From contig NC_081406.1 of assembly GCF_030272615.1 (NCBI RefSeq), positions 142,567,799 to 142,631,798 on the forward strand: a stretch of DNA of 64,000 bases, written 5' to 3'. Each line of letters starts with the position of its first letter. Position 1 is the stretch's first letter. This document shows, one piece after another, positions 23,390 through 36,300 of the stretch. The stretch comes from Cryptomeria japonica (lineage: Eukaryota; Streptophyta; Pinopsida; Cupressales; Cupressaceae). The notes below the pieces were generated by a model. The model saw only the letters and a list, made by a program, of their open reading frames with translations. It was not told the origin of the DNA and made no database searches. The position numbers and the translations under genes were made by a program.

Positions 23390-26300
23390 CAAAGTAGAGC
23401 AAACATCTCTTTGAAGTGTTCTTGAGCTACTTTCAAAGAGGATTCCCATGAACATTTTACCTATTTCATGGTGGTGAAGTGGCCATGCAAAACTGCAATA
23501 AAAGCCTCCATATCATTGACTGTCTTGTACTCAGGTTCACTTATGAGGCGTTCTTCTTCTTTAATATTCATTAGCATTAAATCAATAATTGGTGTAAGTT
23601 AGCACTGTAGCTCTAACAAAATAAGACCTCGTTTGTCTTCTTCTTCTTTCAACTTTTTGATTTTGTGATTAAGTTGTTTGATCTTACCACTAAAAATTGA
23701 TGCTGAACTGGTAAGAGGATCAAAACAACTTATCCTATCTTGAATTTCTTTTTGAATCTGATTTCTTTTGTCTTTTAGATCTCTAATTAGATCAGTAAAA
23801 CTTGAATATTTGACTAGTAATTGACCAACTTCCTACATTATATTTTTGAATTCTTCTATTCGAGTGGAGAGGGCAACTTTTCCAACTGATATTTGCTCCA
23901 TTAAATTTTCTCCTCTTTGATTCATATTGTCTTCCTGCAACCTTCTCCGGATCGGTTGCCTCTGAACCGATTGTTGTTACAAGAGTACTCAACTGAACAA
24001 TGGTGGGTGCAGTATCATCAACAACAATGTCAGGAATTAGGTTAGAGAGAATTATTTTGGCAAAATTTAGAATTCTTGCCTTCTTTTTCTTTGCTCTTAA
24101 TTTAGCATTTTCAACTTGAATTCTTAGTTTTTCTGAGACTTTCATCAATTGCTTGGGAGTCATTTTCTTTATATCAATGACCGATTCTCCCTCTTCTTCC
24201 TCCTCTGTTTCATCTTCCTTTTTTGTAGTCTCAACTTTTGAACTAGCCACGGTGATGATTTTTACCTTCTTCTTGTCACTTTCTCTTTCTAAGTCTAACT
24301 TCCTCTTTGGTGGAGGAGTATCCATCACTGCAATCTTATTTTCTACTTTCTTCTCTTCCTCTTTGTCGTCTTTTGATAGAATAGGATTTGGTATCAATGA
24401 AGTTCTGTGAGGTGTATCCTCATAAGGAATGTCTTCAATTGTTACTTCATCTTGACCGGGAAGCTTAGTTTGATAAGCTTCCTTCACCGGTGTAGTGTGA
24501 ATCGGCTGCTTGACATTCTTTGTCAGATTGGGAATGTCTGACACAACATTTCCTATGATGTTCTCAACTGAGAAAACATCAAAATCTTCAGTGGAGTCTT
24601 TTTATTTACCTTTTCTTTTGTCAAGGACAGTTGCACCTTGATCCTATTTTGTTTCCTTAGCTATTTCTTCTTCAGCTTCCTTTTGTTGATTCATGATTTT
24701 CTTCCATAGGGCAACACCTTCTTCGTGCACTGCTTCAACTTCACCTACTGCCACTCACCTAGTTCTATTTCTTATTTTGAAGTGTTGAATGCATGCTTCA
24801 GCCACTAGTGAAGCTTGATCAAGGTCTAAGTCATGTTGCACGTCCATGAGTGCTTTTATCCTATGTTCTTTTTCAATAGCCAGAGCTGTTTTCCATCTCC
24901 CTTCAATTTAATCTTGGAAATCTGATGGGATTATTCCATATAGTTCATTGGGAGTCCTACAAAACTTGTGCAAGTTCCACATTAGGGCTTCTTCAATTTT
25001 CCTTTTGTCTTCTTCATTATCGAGGGAATATGTTTTCCCAACACCAGACAAACCTCCAAATTGTTTGATCCCATGGACCAATTCATCAACTATTGGGGCT
25101 TTGTTCCTTCCACTTTTTCTAACCTCCTTAATTTCCACATCTGATTGGGTTTCAGAGATATCACCCTCTTTTTCATCCTTTTAAAACTTTGTATCAACTC
25201 TTCCTTCACTCTTCTTCTTTTTGGTATAAGTCACTCCTACCAGTCTATCTTTACTTGGGGAAGATACAAGAGTACCTAAATCTTTTTCTTTTGTATATGT
25301 TGCAGGCTTGGTTGCTGTAGTCCCCTTTGGTTTTGTCTTTGGCACTTTCTTCTTTTCACCTATTAATTCTTCATCTTTATTAGGGTTGACCCCTGATTGT
25401 TCACTAGCACTGGTGGAGGTAGTGGCACCTGATGATTCACCTCCATACTTTTTGTCAAGAGTGTCAATCATTCTTCTTACTTTTCTTTTCATGATTGGCA
25501 CCTAAAGTCCTGTTTTATTTTGGAGCTTGCCTCCTCACAGGTTCCAAATCTATTTGCCTTTGGGTCCATCGATTTGGACAACAACATGTTGACATGTATT
25601 TTAACAATGTCTATTGCAACCTCATAGCCCATAGGTGGAACCCAAAAGGTTCTAGGTTGAACGGCTTGTAAAATACAACAATCTCTATCTACAAGAAAAC
25701 AAATATTGTCTTTGTATTTCTGCATTATACTGGTTAGGATTCTTTCCCTCTTGTGCATCCTAATTTTAAATTTCTTAAAGTATCCCCACATTGTTTCACC
25801 AAACCTATCTCCCATATCCTGAATCATTTCACCTATCTGAACCATGATAGGTTTTTCTTTAGACCATACTACATTATCCAGGTTACCGAGGAAAACATTT
25901 TCCACATAGAAAAATATACATACCAGTAGTGAGTCATATTTGAAAGATTTCTTCTTGTCCTTCTTGATTCTCTCCATGTTCACCATAAATTGGCTTTTGA
26001 TGATCTCACAAATGTCATAGGTTGCATCCTCCTTGATAATTCGATAGGAAACATGTATATCTCCGCTTGGCACACTATTCATCTGACTTGATTGATATAC
26101 CCTATAACCCAGCACTGCAGAGCCAATCTTACTTCAACATCCTCAATATGGGTGATTGTCATTGCTCTACTGTCACATCGAGATTTGGTTAACCAGATGA
26201 CTTCAGATGATGAAATTGTTCTTAGGGTCAATGCTTCACTAGCTACAGTAAACCTTGTAACTCTTTGAATCACATCTTTTGTGATCTTAATCGATGCTTG

Positions 26301-26741
26301 AGTTTCTAGCCACAAAAATTGATCATGAACTCTGCTTAGTACATACCTAACCCATTCAGCATGAAAATGATCAAAAAAATTGACAACATTAGACAAACCC
26401 TTGGTCATCAGAGGTATATATTCTTCCTTCAACTGATCATTAACACAAAACCCTTTGAATTCATTCTAAATAAATTTATCTCCAAGTTCTTCGAGTTTGC
26501 AGTGAATGTAGGAGAAAATGTCTTCAACCAATAATACACTAGAGGAAACAGATGATAAGGCACCAGTCATGTCGATCTCACCGACTTTCATTAGATGCAA
26601 CTTGAACTCGGGTTGGGGTTCTTTGATAGCTTCAACCAACACATGAGTCGATATCGATGCTGCCATGATGACATTCAAACAAACTTTTCTCAAATAGGGT
26701 TTGAATACCTTTTTATCAAAAATACCAACCACCACTATCAC
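23390..26741 (-). pseudogene. ORF2 of element B, large protein of unknown function
   Basis: Four long open frames follow one another (26741-26079, 26115-25489, 25501-24544 and on to 23792, then a shifted frame to about 23390). They join into a protein of roughly 1100 residues if two or three frameshifts and about six stops are ignored. The N-terminal third looks globular and aromatic-rich (FLWLETQASIKIT, RTFWVPPMGYEVAID). The middle is Lys/Glu/Ser/Thr-rich and disordered, with a basic nuclear-signal-like PPPKRKLDLE. The C-terminus should be a coiled coil (KIKQLNHKIKKLKEEE). I recognise no pol domain. Extra ORFs of unknown or envelope-like type exist in some copia lineages, but I cannot assign this one. 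Confidence 0.6.
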
Positions 26742-27184
26742 TCTGCTTAAATTTTGTGCACAAATATTACTAGCAAGATTTCAGTCACCTTTTATCACAC
26801 GAGCTTGAGAAATTTCATAAGAAATCAATGTAAATGAAAATGTGTTGACATGTCCTTTTTTTATCCGTTGAGATTTATCAGCATAATGATACAATGGTTA
26901 GTTTTAAAAACTTACAACTTAAAGTACACTGATTTGCTTTTTACTGATTGTTTGTTACCGACACTGATACACAAACAACTAAATCAGAAGACATTCTTCA
27001 ACCAAGAAATTTTAGACTAGATTTTATGCATCTCAACTATACAAATAGACATAACCTTATATTTGTAAAGCGGATACAAAAATAATCTTACCATATGTGC
27101 CCCCCCTTAGTATCGATATTCCTAGTTTGAAGAGGAACTGTCATCACTGATGGATGATGACTTAATTTATGGAGAAATTTCTCC
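26742..27184 (-). other. Spacer between ORF1 and ORF2 of element B
   Basis: AT-rich, with no domain seen. It contains a short C-run (27099-27107). Confidence 0.5.
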
Positions 27185-28480
27185 TTATTTGCTTTCTTCT
27201 CTCTTAATCCATGTATTTTTCATTTCATTCTTCATCTCTTCAATTGTCTTCTTTCCTTTCAATTCAATTTTCCCTTTCTTCTTGCTAAACTGATTCTTGT
27301 CATCAGACCGATTATAGGATCGGTTCTTGCACTCTCTGGCTAAGTGACCGATCTTATGGCAATTGAAGTATGCCATACCAGTTGTCCTCCATGGTCTTGC
27401 ATTATTTCTTTGCCCCAATCTCACTCTACAATTTGCTGCAACATGACCAAAAATACCACAAGTGGAACAGGTGACATTGAACTGATTATTCCTTTTATTA
27501 GGACTAATCGGTTTGAATGGTGAACTTGATACATTCTTCAGATTTGTGTCCAAACTTATTGCATCTAAAGAAATTTCCATTAAATCTTTTTTCTATTTGA
27601 CATTCTACTAGATTGAGATCTACACTCATAAGCATTGTGGCCATACTTATGACAATTATGGCAGTAACCATCAAAGGTGAAAATCTTCTTTCGACTAACC
27701 GGTTTATTTCTACAGTCATTAGTCTTATGATCCGGTTTACCACAATGATTACAAGAGGATTTAGAAAACTTCATACCTTTCACTTCTAAATGGTTCCTTT
27801 TATCATCCTTCATCTTTTTGGATTTAGATGATTCTCCAGTTTCCATAGGATCTGTACCGAAGTAACGAAGATCAGTTGTTTCCTTTGTTTTTCTCTGAGT
27901 CTTCAAGTAATTATCTATCTTCTTAGAGATTTCATTGAATTTCCTTATCTTCTCATTTCTCTCATTTTCATCTTTCAACTCACTCTTGAGTTGTTCAATC
28001 TCTTTCATCATCTTCTCCTTTTGCTCTATGTTGTCATCCAAATGCTTATTTATGTATTCATTATCCTAAGTGAGAGTTCAAATTTCCTCATTTTTCTCAA
28101 TCATGATTGCATCATTTTCTCTCAGGGCATCTTCAGCAAGCCTCCTGGCTCTTTCATCTTTTGACAGAGCTTCTTCTGCCTCTCTATTTCCTTCATCATC
28201 ACTTATGCTGGCTTCTAGTAACTCAGCCATCCTCAAGGCCCAGCTTTCATGTTCTCTTTTGAGATGTGTGATTTCTTCAGTCAGCTTCTTATTCTTTTCC
28301 ATGAGTTCTAAGACTACTTCTTCTGCTTCTTCATATCCACTTTGTTCAAAGAGTTGATCTGTAATATCGTGACTCTCAATTAGTTGTTGAACTAGTTCTT
28401 TTCTTTTTGCAAGAGATTTTCTCAATCTCTCTTTCAACTAAGCAATAATTTCATTTGCTTCATCAATCTGCTTCTCATAC
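27185..28480 (-). pseudogene. ORF1 of element B: coiled coil plus five zinc knuckles
   Basis: The N-terminal ~220 codons (28437-27850) are Glu/Lys/Leu-rich heptads (MEKNKKLTEEITHLKRE, EKMMKEIEQLKSELKDE). A series of CCHC knuckles follows: CNHCGKPDHKTNDC, CHNCHKYGHNAYEC, FFRCNKFGHKSEEC, CSTCGIFGHVAANC and YFNCHKIGHLAREC. The third and fifth have lost their first Cys (to Phe and Tyr). The frame has stops (e.g. just after KNEEI at 28078) and two frameshifts near 27600-27740. The usual gag core with its WX-type N-terminus is not visible, so this is a reduced nucleocapsid-like protein. It would bind element RNA. Confidence 0.7.
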
Positions 28481-28538
28481 CATTATTCTTCCATGATCTT
28501 TATCCTCAAGTTGTCAAGCTTAACTTCAGAGGATCGGA

Positions 28539-28550
28539 GCTTTGATACCA
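28539..28550 (-). other. Primer binding site of element B
   Basis: The minus strand reads TGGTATCAAAGC, one base different from the standard tRNA-iMet primer site, two bases after the LTR end. Confidence 0.8.
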
Positions 28551-28552
28551 AT

Positions 28553-29783
28553 TGTTAGTCCTAACTGGTGCCAAGAGGGGAGGGGTGAATCAACACTTTA
28601 CCATTTTTACTCAATCAAAAATTTTAACTTAAGTTTGCACTAACTTAACATTCATCAATATAAATAATTATTGTAGAAGAATATGCATGCATGAAAAGAT
28701 TCATTGTGACACCAAGATTTATCTCGTGGAAACCCAAATGGGAGAAAACCATGGTGTGAATAGGAACTCACAAAATTTGTATACTTCTGGAGTACGCCCA
28801 GTAAGGAGCCAATCCTATTAGGAGATTACAAAGACACTATTTAGTGCCACCCGGTTAAGTGATTTTGATTGAGGCCTGTCAGTGCCTTTACCCTGTTAAG
28901 GGTAGCCTTGTTAAAGGTCTTAGGATCATCAATTAAGATGACATCCGGTTAAGGGATTTTTACAATAAGACTTGTTAAAGTCCACCCTATTAAGGGATTT
29001 TAGTTGCAATGATTAGAAAGCAACAAAAAGATGATCTATTGGAGTGACTACTGATAGCTTGATTAGATCATATTGAAAATCATACTATATCTACATCGGT
29101 TGTGTCTTCCATGTACAACACTAGTTTCCTGAATATACCTTTGGCTCTACACTCTACAATCCTCGACTCTACACTCTGCCAGTCATCTGTCACTTGGCTT
29201 TGCACCCTGTTCTACTCTCCCTATGTTCACTTTCAGATATTAATTTACACATGAACAATAACCTCATCAAAATGAGTTATGTAAATTTATTACCATTTGG
29301 ATCTGTCACCAACTTTCCCTTCAAAACATCAAATTGAAAATTTTCTTACTGTGCCATAAATCACTCTCCAGAAATCATTCCAAGAATCTCTGTCAAAACT
29401 GTCGTTCATGGCAATAAGTCCGCCGCTTGACTGTAGAAGATTGCCAGTTTAACTGGATGTTAACTGAACGTTACCAAGTCTGTCGGTGTACCGATCAAAA
29501 TCTACCTAGCCGATTACCTTCTGTATATGGATCTGTTCACTGTCACTGTTTAGCCGGTTGACCTCTTCTGTGTTGGTCTACTCACTGCTTGCCAGTTGGT
29601 CCCCTGTGTACCGGTCTACTCACCGTTTGCCCTGTCTACACTCTTCTTAGGTGGTTATCATCTGTATATTGGTCTGCTTACTACTGATAGACTATGTAGA
29701 CTTGAAAGATAATGTTACCAACAATGACAACCATATCATTCATCGGTTTACCGGTCATACAAAATGCATGAAAAATGCCAACA
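28553..29783 (-). repeat. 5' LTR of element B (1231 bp)
   Basis: On the minus strand it starts TGTTGGCATTTTTC (at 29783) and ends GGACTAACA (at 28553), immediately before the primer site. ACCGGT-type words recur, and GTTAAGGG/TGTTAAAG-type words are repeated around 28850-29000. Its distal 281 bp are shared with the truncated LTR at 22949-23237. Confidence 0.85.
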
Positions 29784-30529
29784 ATGTTTACTCATGCTAG
29801 GTTGGTCTAACATTTGCACTAATATTGAATAGGAAGTTGTCTATCTTCGAAGACTCAACCTCACATTTAGCAAGGTCCCACACTTGGGAGGTTGTTTCCA
29901 TGTTTCACAAGTTTAGTGATCAAGTCTGGTCACTAAGGGTGTAAAATTTTGTGACAATAGTACCCAAGTATCTTACACAAGGAATTTAACATTCTTTTAT
30001 TCCTTTCCTTGCCCATGTCATTGTAGTGTAGGACAAGGATTACTTGTGATTATTTCACAAGATAATTATATACATAATTATGTCATAGTATAATGAAATC
30101 ATTAAAAAAAATTAAAATGCATATTTTGTAATGGTGAAAATGGTCAAAATATTGTGACAGTAACTATATATTTAAACCCTACATGAAATCATATCATTGA
30201 TGTGAATTTGACAAAATAGGTTTTACTAGGACACTATTACATCCCTCTTTTCAATCATCCCAAAGTACAATCGTCCTCTCAAGCTCTAACATGGTGCCAC
30301 TTGGAGACATCTTTTGGCTTGAGAAATCATCCTAGCCATTGATCTTCTCTCCTCTCATCCTCATCATTAATTCCTTCTCCCCTCTCCTCATATGCCAAAC
30401 ACTTATCCATTTTCACATATCATACATTCAAATCCTTTTAGCAGGGTATGTGCACAAAGACGGTGGTAAGAAAAGTGGACACCACAAAAAAAAAACATGG
30501 AAAAACAAGCAGCGCATACATGGTTTTAA
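29784..30529. other. Spacer between element B and element C
   Basis: No gene seen. The 65-codon frame at 30339-30536 has no recognisable domain. Confidence 0.4.
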
Positions 30530-30541
30530 AATTTGAAATTC

Positions 30542-30715
30542 CCGCGTACGCGCTTAGGTTTGTTCTTCTCGAGCCTAGAGAAGATAGCGTGTATGCACCA
30601 CTTTTAGGAAAATGAGCGCGTACGCACTACACATAGGAAAATGAGCACGTATGCGCTTCTCATAGGAAAATGAGCACGTACGCGCTAATAATCCAAATAT
30701 AATCACGTACGCGGT
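30542..30715. repeat. Left cluster of GTACGCGC motifs (element C)
   Basis: Five or six variants of CGCGTACGCGCT, GCGTACGCAC, CACGTATGCGCT and CACGTACGCGCT occur within 175 bp. Three of them sit in direct ~30-bp units starting TAGGAAAATGAGC. The motif is nearly palindromic, as expected for a protein binding site near transposon ends. Confidence 0.7.
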
Positions 30716-30842
30716 GCCTGGTAAAAAAAGTTTAAAAAAAAAATGGGTCTCATTTACCTGTGAATAGCGCATTTTTTACTTTGTTTTTTACCCATTTCTT
30801 CTCCTAAACTGCGAATGGGGTACTAGATTTGTCCTCCAAGCT

Positions 30843-33468
30843 ATGGATCAAGGTTAGTTTTTGTTTATTTTTGTCTTTTTTTCCTATTTGTTCAATTTGT
30901 TTTACATTTTGAATTTAATTTCATTAATTTTGATTAGGTTTTTTCATTTTTTGTTTCAAAACCTAGATTCTTCTAATCCAGAACAAGAACAACCAAACGT
31001 ACCTCCTGAAAACCCACAAGAAGAACCAAATGCACCTCCTGAAAAAACATAAGAACAACCCCCAATTCCTCCTTTTGAATACACACTCGAAACACAGGAG
31101 CAATTAATTAATTAGTTAGGACAAAATACGTCTAAAATCAATAGACTGATTGTTAAATTGAAAACTTCTGAACTTGAGCATCATCAATCCCTCGCCACTA
31201 GCCTAGAAACATTAGTTAGTGGTGCCATAGCTGTTTCCACACAAATTACCAGATGGGGAAGCTTTAGGGATAAGTGTCATCAATTCTATGCCGATGGGCT
31301 ATCATATGATGGAGTAAAAAAACAAAAATATTACTAAACAACAAATATGTGCCCCTTTCGTTGATCCCAAAACTGGCTAGTCATTACCTCTTAATGCAAA
31401 GAGGTTTCCCACATATTGGTGTACCAATGTGCAGATGAAGAATCTTTTTTGGTAGAGGTGGTGGATGGTCTTTGATGATCCACCTTGTAATAATTATGAG
31501 GTGCCCTTATATTTTTTGAGAAAAGTATATTGTGAGTTTGGGCTCAATGTGCGCCCAAACTATTTTGACATGAGAGAGTTCCATGGTAGAGGTGGTGGCT
31601 CTACACAAGATAGACCTGGAGCCCGTAGGTGATTACCCGCGGAGAGTCGCCGCCCCCTAGCACCCAAACCCAAGGTGCATCAAGTTGTCCTAGTAGAGCT
31701 CAAAGAGTCGATGAAGCTAAAGACTCTTCAGGTGGCCACAACATTGACTGGTGCCATCATCCATCATGGGACATCATTAGCACACCCTATTGTATTGGAT
31801 GATGAGCCATTAGGTGGCGACAAAGATCCCATCCAACATATGTGTGTCAGTTGCTTGGGGATATGCTCAGGGGTAGATGATGCAACTGGTGCAGATGGAT
31901 ACTCATCTCATTTGTGCACGATTTGTGGGAGTAGATGTCAAGCCCACACGGTTGAGGATTTTGTGCTAACAGATGAGTTGATGGACATGGTGTTTGCCCA
32001 TGAGCCACAAACACAGTTGTGTTGATTTGAATTCATAGCATTTTATTTATCAGTCACTTTAAATTTGTAATTACATAAATGAATTTTCATTTATACATCA
32101 ATTTAAATTGAGATAAATAATATGCATTTCAAGATGCAGCAATGATATCCCATACTCCTCCCCCAGTTACTGTAGCTGCAACTTCGATGCCTGAGGTATA
32201 CATTTTGTAACATGTTGAAATAGAATAGTACACTTCGAATTAAAAAAAATACAATATATACTAACCCTCTTTAATGCTTGGTCCAATTTCTGGTTTGTAG
32301 GTGTTGACAGGGGACGCAATGTCCTAGATTGATGACATCACACTCTCAGCGATCGATTTTGGCCTACAAGGCTATATGGTATCATATTTTGTACAACCCT
32401 TTTTATGTATTGTTTTGATTGAATATGCAAGTCATTTCATTTTAGATTTTTAAAATTATGTTTAATTTATTATCTGTACTAATATCTCATGTTAATTTTG
32501 TTTTCTTAGGGTACCCCCTCTGCATCTAGGACTCGTCCTAAGAAAAAGGATTCCTTGAAGATGCCAAAACGTAGGAAGAAGGTAATTGAACACATTTTTA
32601 GTTGTACAATTGTTTGAAAATGTTGAAATCAAGTATTAGTTGGGGTTTGTAGATTGATTAGTGTTTTTTGTCTATTTTACATGTACAACGACCATTGAGC
32701 TATGTGGATTTGTTGAATGCACCTGATTCGCCTGTGGATCAAGAGAGGGTGGAGGTATGTATCTCTACTTTATTTTCTTGATTTCATGATTATATGCACG
32801 CATACATGTGAACTTGTGATATATTATAATCTTATAATTTTTTCATAGTGAAAAATCCATACCTATTTCATCAATGGCAAACCCTCCTCCTTGCACTGGA
32901 GAAGTTCTCAGGATCTCGTACACCTTTGTTTAATATGTAAAATTAATTGTTTTTAACCTTCAATACTTATCATTATATTAGTTGTATTTAATCTTTGAAC
33001 ATTTTTTGTATAGGTAATAGCAACTGTTTCTACATCGACGGTGAGCCATCCTCAGTCCATTGGAGAAGCATCTCAGGCATAGCTACGTCATTGTTCTCTA
33101 TATTATATCTTTTAAGTGTTTTTGATATATTTATGTTAGTAAATTGTATTAATTGTACATTTAATCTACAATTGACCCCTTCACAGTACGATGATAACGT
33201 GGATCCATTTAAGTATGTCTTCAAGAAAACTCCTAAGAGTGACAAGGAGATGAGAGCAAAGACATTAGATCCTAGATCAGCTGATGAGGTAATCTACATT
33301 TCAATTGCAAATGAATTAAAGTTAAATTCATAGTTATGTTATTAAGTGTGAACTATTTTCTACAAAAGAATTCTAACTTGGCTTTTGAATTGTGGTTTTG
33401 CAGCCATCTACAGAGCCGCGTACTACATCAAAGAGGCTTGATTTTGATGATCCACTACAAGTTTAGGA
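30843..33468 (+). pseudogene. Multi-exon gene of element C, product unknown, decayed
   Basis: A reading consistent with splicing is: exon 1 at 30843-30852 (MDQ, then GTTAGT donor); exon 2 from 30967 (after CCTAG), Pro/Glu/Asn-rich, then a helical part with TSLETLVSGAIAVSTQ; a frameshifted continuation (FVDPKTG, LNAKRFPTYW, VYCEFGLNVRPNYFDMREF) to a Cys-rich end (CVSCLGIC ... CTICGSRC, about 31845-31945); and small basic exons near 32511-32582, 32690-32755, 33181-33287 and 33403-33465. At least three stops (31050, 31112 and later) and one frameshift break it. The paired CXXC groups could bind zinc. I do not recognise the family. It may be an accessory transposon protein. Confidence 0.5.
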
Positions 33469-34010
33469 TCATATAGTTTTAGTTTTGGTCATAGAATGAC
33501 CAATAGATGTAGATATATTCTACATTTTTATTGTATATCGATTTGGACATGGCATATGCCACATTTTTGTAATACTTATATTGACTTGGCAGACATGCCT
33601 TTTATATATATATATATATATATATATAAATATCGATATTCGATCCAATAAATGTCTATTGAGTTCATTATTTTGTATTCGTTGTATTTTATGGTTGTCC
33701 TTTTATAAATTTAAATGAATATTTGCATATGTAATCCACAATATGAATATAAACAACAAAAATATATGATATAAAACATTGCAATCATGGAATATGATTT
33801 GATAAAATTTCCAAAATGTTGAATTAACCATACAAAACTCCTTGTATTTAGTTCATTATTGTGTATTCATTGTATTTGGTGTCTGCCCTTTTATAAATTT
33901 AAATGAATATTTGCATATGTAATCAACAATATGAATATAAACAACAAAAATCGACAATATAAATACAAACAACAATATGTGTTTGGTGTGAGAGCACCCT
34001 CATGCTCGCA
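33469..34010. other. AT-rich spacer with (TA)n and a local duplication
   Basis: A TATATA run is at 33603-33630. The phrase TTTATAAATTTAAATGAATA with TTTGCATATGTAATC and ATATGAATATAAACAACAAAAAT occurs twice (about 33700-33760 and 33890-33950). Confidence 0.7.
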
Positions 34011-36300
34011 ATGATCAAATTTTGCTCATCGTGTACAAAAACCAACATCGTGAATGCATTTGGGTGGGAATTTTTACACTAGGAATGCCCCTGTGGTTCA
34101 TCCCAAAGAGCCAGAATGTCGAGAGTCATACCATACTGGTGCGATCTCTCAAGTGCCCTGAGTCCAAAAAATTGTCAAAATTTGACAAACTGTTTCTTCA
34201 AATCCAGGACACATATGGTCAATCTGTTTGAACTCGTGGGGTCACATGACACTCCTCTACAATGGCCTATCTCAGTTTTTGGCGAGTCGGAGCTATTTTC
34301 AATTGGTAGCATTTTTTCGCCTGCTGCAAAAACCGTCAGTTGCATGCAATGCAAAGTTGCTAGATTGGCTAGAATTGATTTGGTTTGTCATGTGCACAAA
34401 CCGACATCGTGAGGACATCCAAGTGGGCAGGTTTATGCTAGGCATGCCCCTGTCATGCATCCTAAAATGTCAAAATGTCAAGAGTGATATCGTACCGGTG
34501 CAATCTCTCAAGCACCCCGAGTCCAAAAAATGTCAAAATTTGATGGATTGTTTCTTCAAATCCAGGACACATATGGTTGATCCGTTTGAACTCGTGGGGT
34601 CGCGTGAGGATCCTCTAAAATGGCCTATCTCAGTTTTTTATGAGTCAGAGCCATTTTTGATTGGTAGCATTTTTTCGCTTGCTGTAAAAACTGTAAGTTG
34701 GATGCAATGCAAAGTTGTCAGATTGGCTAGAATTAATTTGGTTCGTTGTGTGCACAAATCGACGTCATGAGTGTGTCTAGGTGGGTAGGTTTACACTAGG
34801 CATACCCCTGTTGTGCATCCTAAAGCATCAGAATGTCGAGAGTCATACCGTACTGGTGTGATCTCTCAAGTGCCTTGAGTCCAAAAAATTGTCCAAATTT
34901 GATGGACTGTTTCTTCAAATTCAGGACACATAAGGTCGATCTGTTTGAACTCATGGGGTCACATGAGGCTCCTCTATAATGGTCTATCTTGGTTTTTGAC
35001 TAGTCAGAGCCATATTTTGATTGGTAGCATTTTTTTGCCTGCTGCAAAAACTGTCAGTTGCATGCAATGCAAAGTTGCCAGATTGGCTAGAATTGATTTG
35101 GTTCGTAATGTGCACAAACCGACATCGCGAGCACATCTGGGTGGGTAGGTTTACACTAGGCATGCCCCTGTCATGCATCCCAAATCATTAGAATGTTGAG
35201 AGTCATATTGTACTGGTGCGATCTCTTAAGTGGCACGAGTCCAAAAAAATGTCAAAATTTGACGGACTATTTCTTCAAATATAGAACACATATGGTTGAT
35301 CTATTTGAACCCATGGGGTCACATGAGGCTCCTCTACAATGTCTTGTCTCGGTTTTTGACAAGTCAGAGCCATTTTCGATTGGTAGCATTTTTTTGCCTA
35401 CTACAAAAACCGTCAGTTGCATGCTATGCAAAGTTGCCAGATTGGCTAGAATTGATTTGGTTCGTCATGTGCACAAACCGGCATCGCGAGTGTGTCTAGG
35501 TGGGAAAGTTTACGTTAGGCATTCCTCTGTCATGCATCCCAAAGCATTGGAACATTGAGAGTCATAAAGTACCGGTGCGATCTCTCAAGTGCCTTGAGTC
35601 CAAAAAATTGTTAAAATTTGACGGACTGTTTCTTAAAATCCAGGACACATATGGTCAATCCGTTTGAACCCATGGGGTCGCATGAGGCTCATCTACAATG
35701 GACTATCTTAGTTTTTGATGAGTCAGAGCCATTTTCAATTGATAGCATTTTTTTGCTTACTCCAAAAACCGTTAGTTGCATGCAATGCAAAGTTGCCAGA
35801 TTGGCTAGAATTGATTTGGTTTGTCATGTGCACAAATTGAAATCGTGAGCGCATCCAGGTGGGCAGGTTTATGCTAGGCATGCCCTGTCATGCATCCCAA
35901 AGCACCAGAATGTCAAGAGTCATATCATACCGGGGTGATCTCTCAAGTGTCATGAGTCCAAAACATTGTCAAAATTTGACGGGCTGTTTCTTTCAATCTA
36001 GGACACATATGGTCGATCCATTTGAACCTATGGGGTTGCATGAGGCTCCTCTACAATGTCCTCTCTAGGTTTTTGATGACTCGCAGCCATTTTTTGATTG
36101 GTAGCATTTTTTTGCCTGCTGCAAAAACCGTCAGTTGCATGCAATCCAAAGTTGCCAGATTGGCTAGAATTGATTTGGTTGGTCATGTGCACAAACTGAC
36201 ATCACAATCATGTCCGGGTGGGCAGTTTTATGATAGGCATGCCCCTTTCATGCATCCCAAAGCACTGAAATGTCGAGTGTCATACCCTACCGACGCAATG
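34010..36300 (+). repeat. Tandem array, about 6.4 copies of a 359-360 bp unit
   Basis: The landmark GTGCACAAA(C/T)(C/T)GACATC recurs at about 34392, 34751, 35111, 35470, 35829 and 36188, with a diverged first copy near 34031. Each unit also holds CATGCATCCCAAAG, GAGAGTCATA, GATCTCTCAAGTG, GTCAAAATTTGA, ATCCAGGACACATATGG and GTTGCATGCAATGCAAAGTTG. Because 360 is a multiple of three, plus-strand frames of 65-180 codons stay open within units, but indels of one base break them from copy to copy, so I do not call genes here. The unit length is satellite-like. Confidence 0.95.

Larger units (their letters stand above)
22949..29783 (-). mobile_element. LTR retrotransposon B, two-ORF element without pol
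   Basis: On the minus strand: a 5' LTR (28553-29783), a primer site (28539-28550), ORF1 with coiled coil and zinc knuckles (about 28480-27185), a long ORF2 (26741-about 23390), a polypurine tract (23238-23252) and a 3' LTR truncated to 289 bp (22949-23237). Primer site, tract and TGTT ends are copia-like. In both ORFs I find no protease, integrase, RT or RNase H motif, so the element must be non-autonomous. The 3' LTR lacks its distal ~940 bp, so no target-site duplication can be read. Confidence 0.8.

Noticed and set aside
34010-36300. CRISPR-like array
   Set aside because: Units are 359-360 bp, directly adjacent and without unique spacers, in a plant nuclear sequence.
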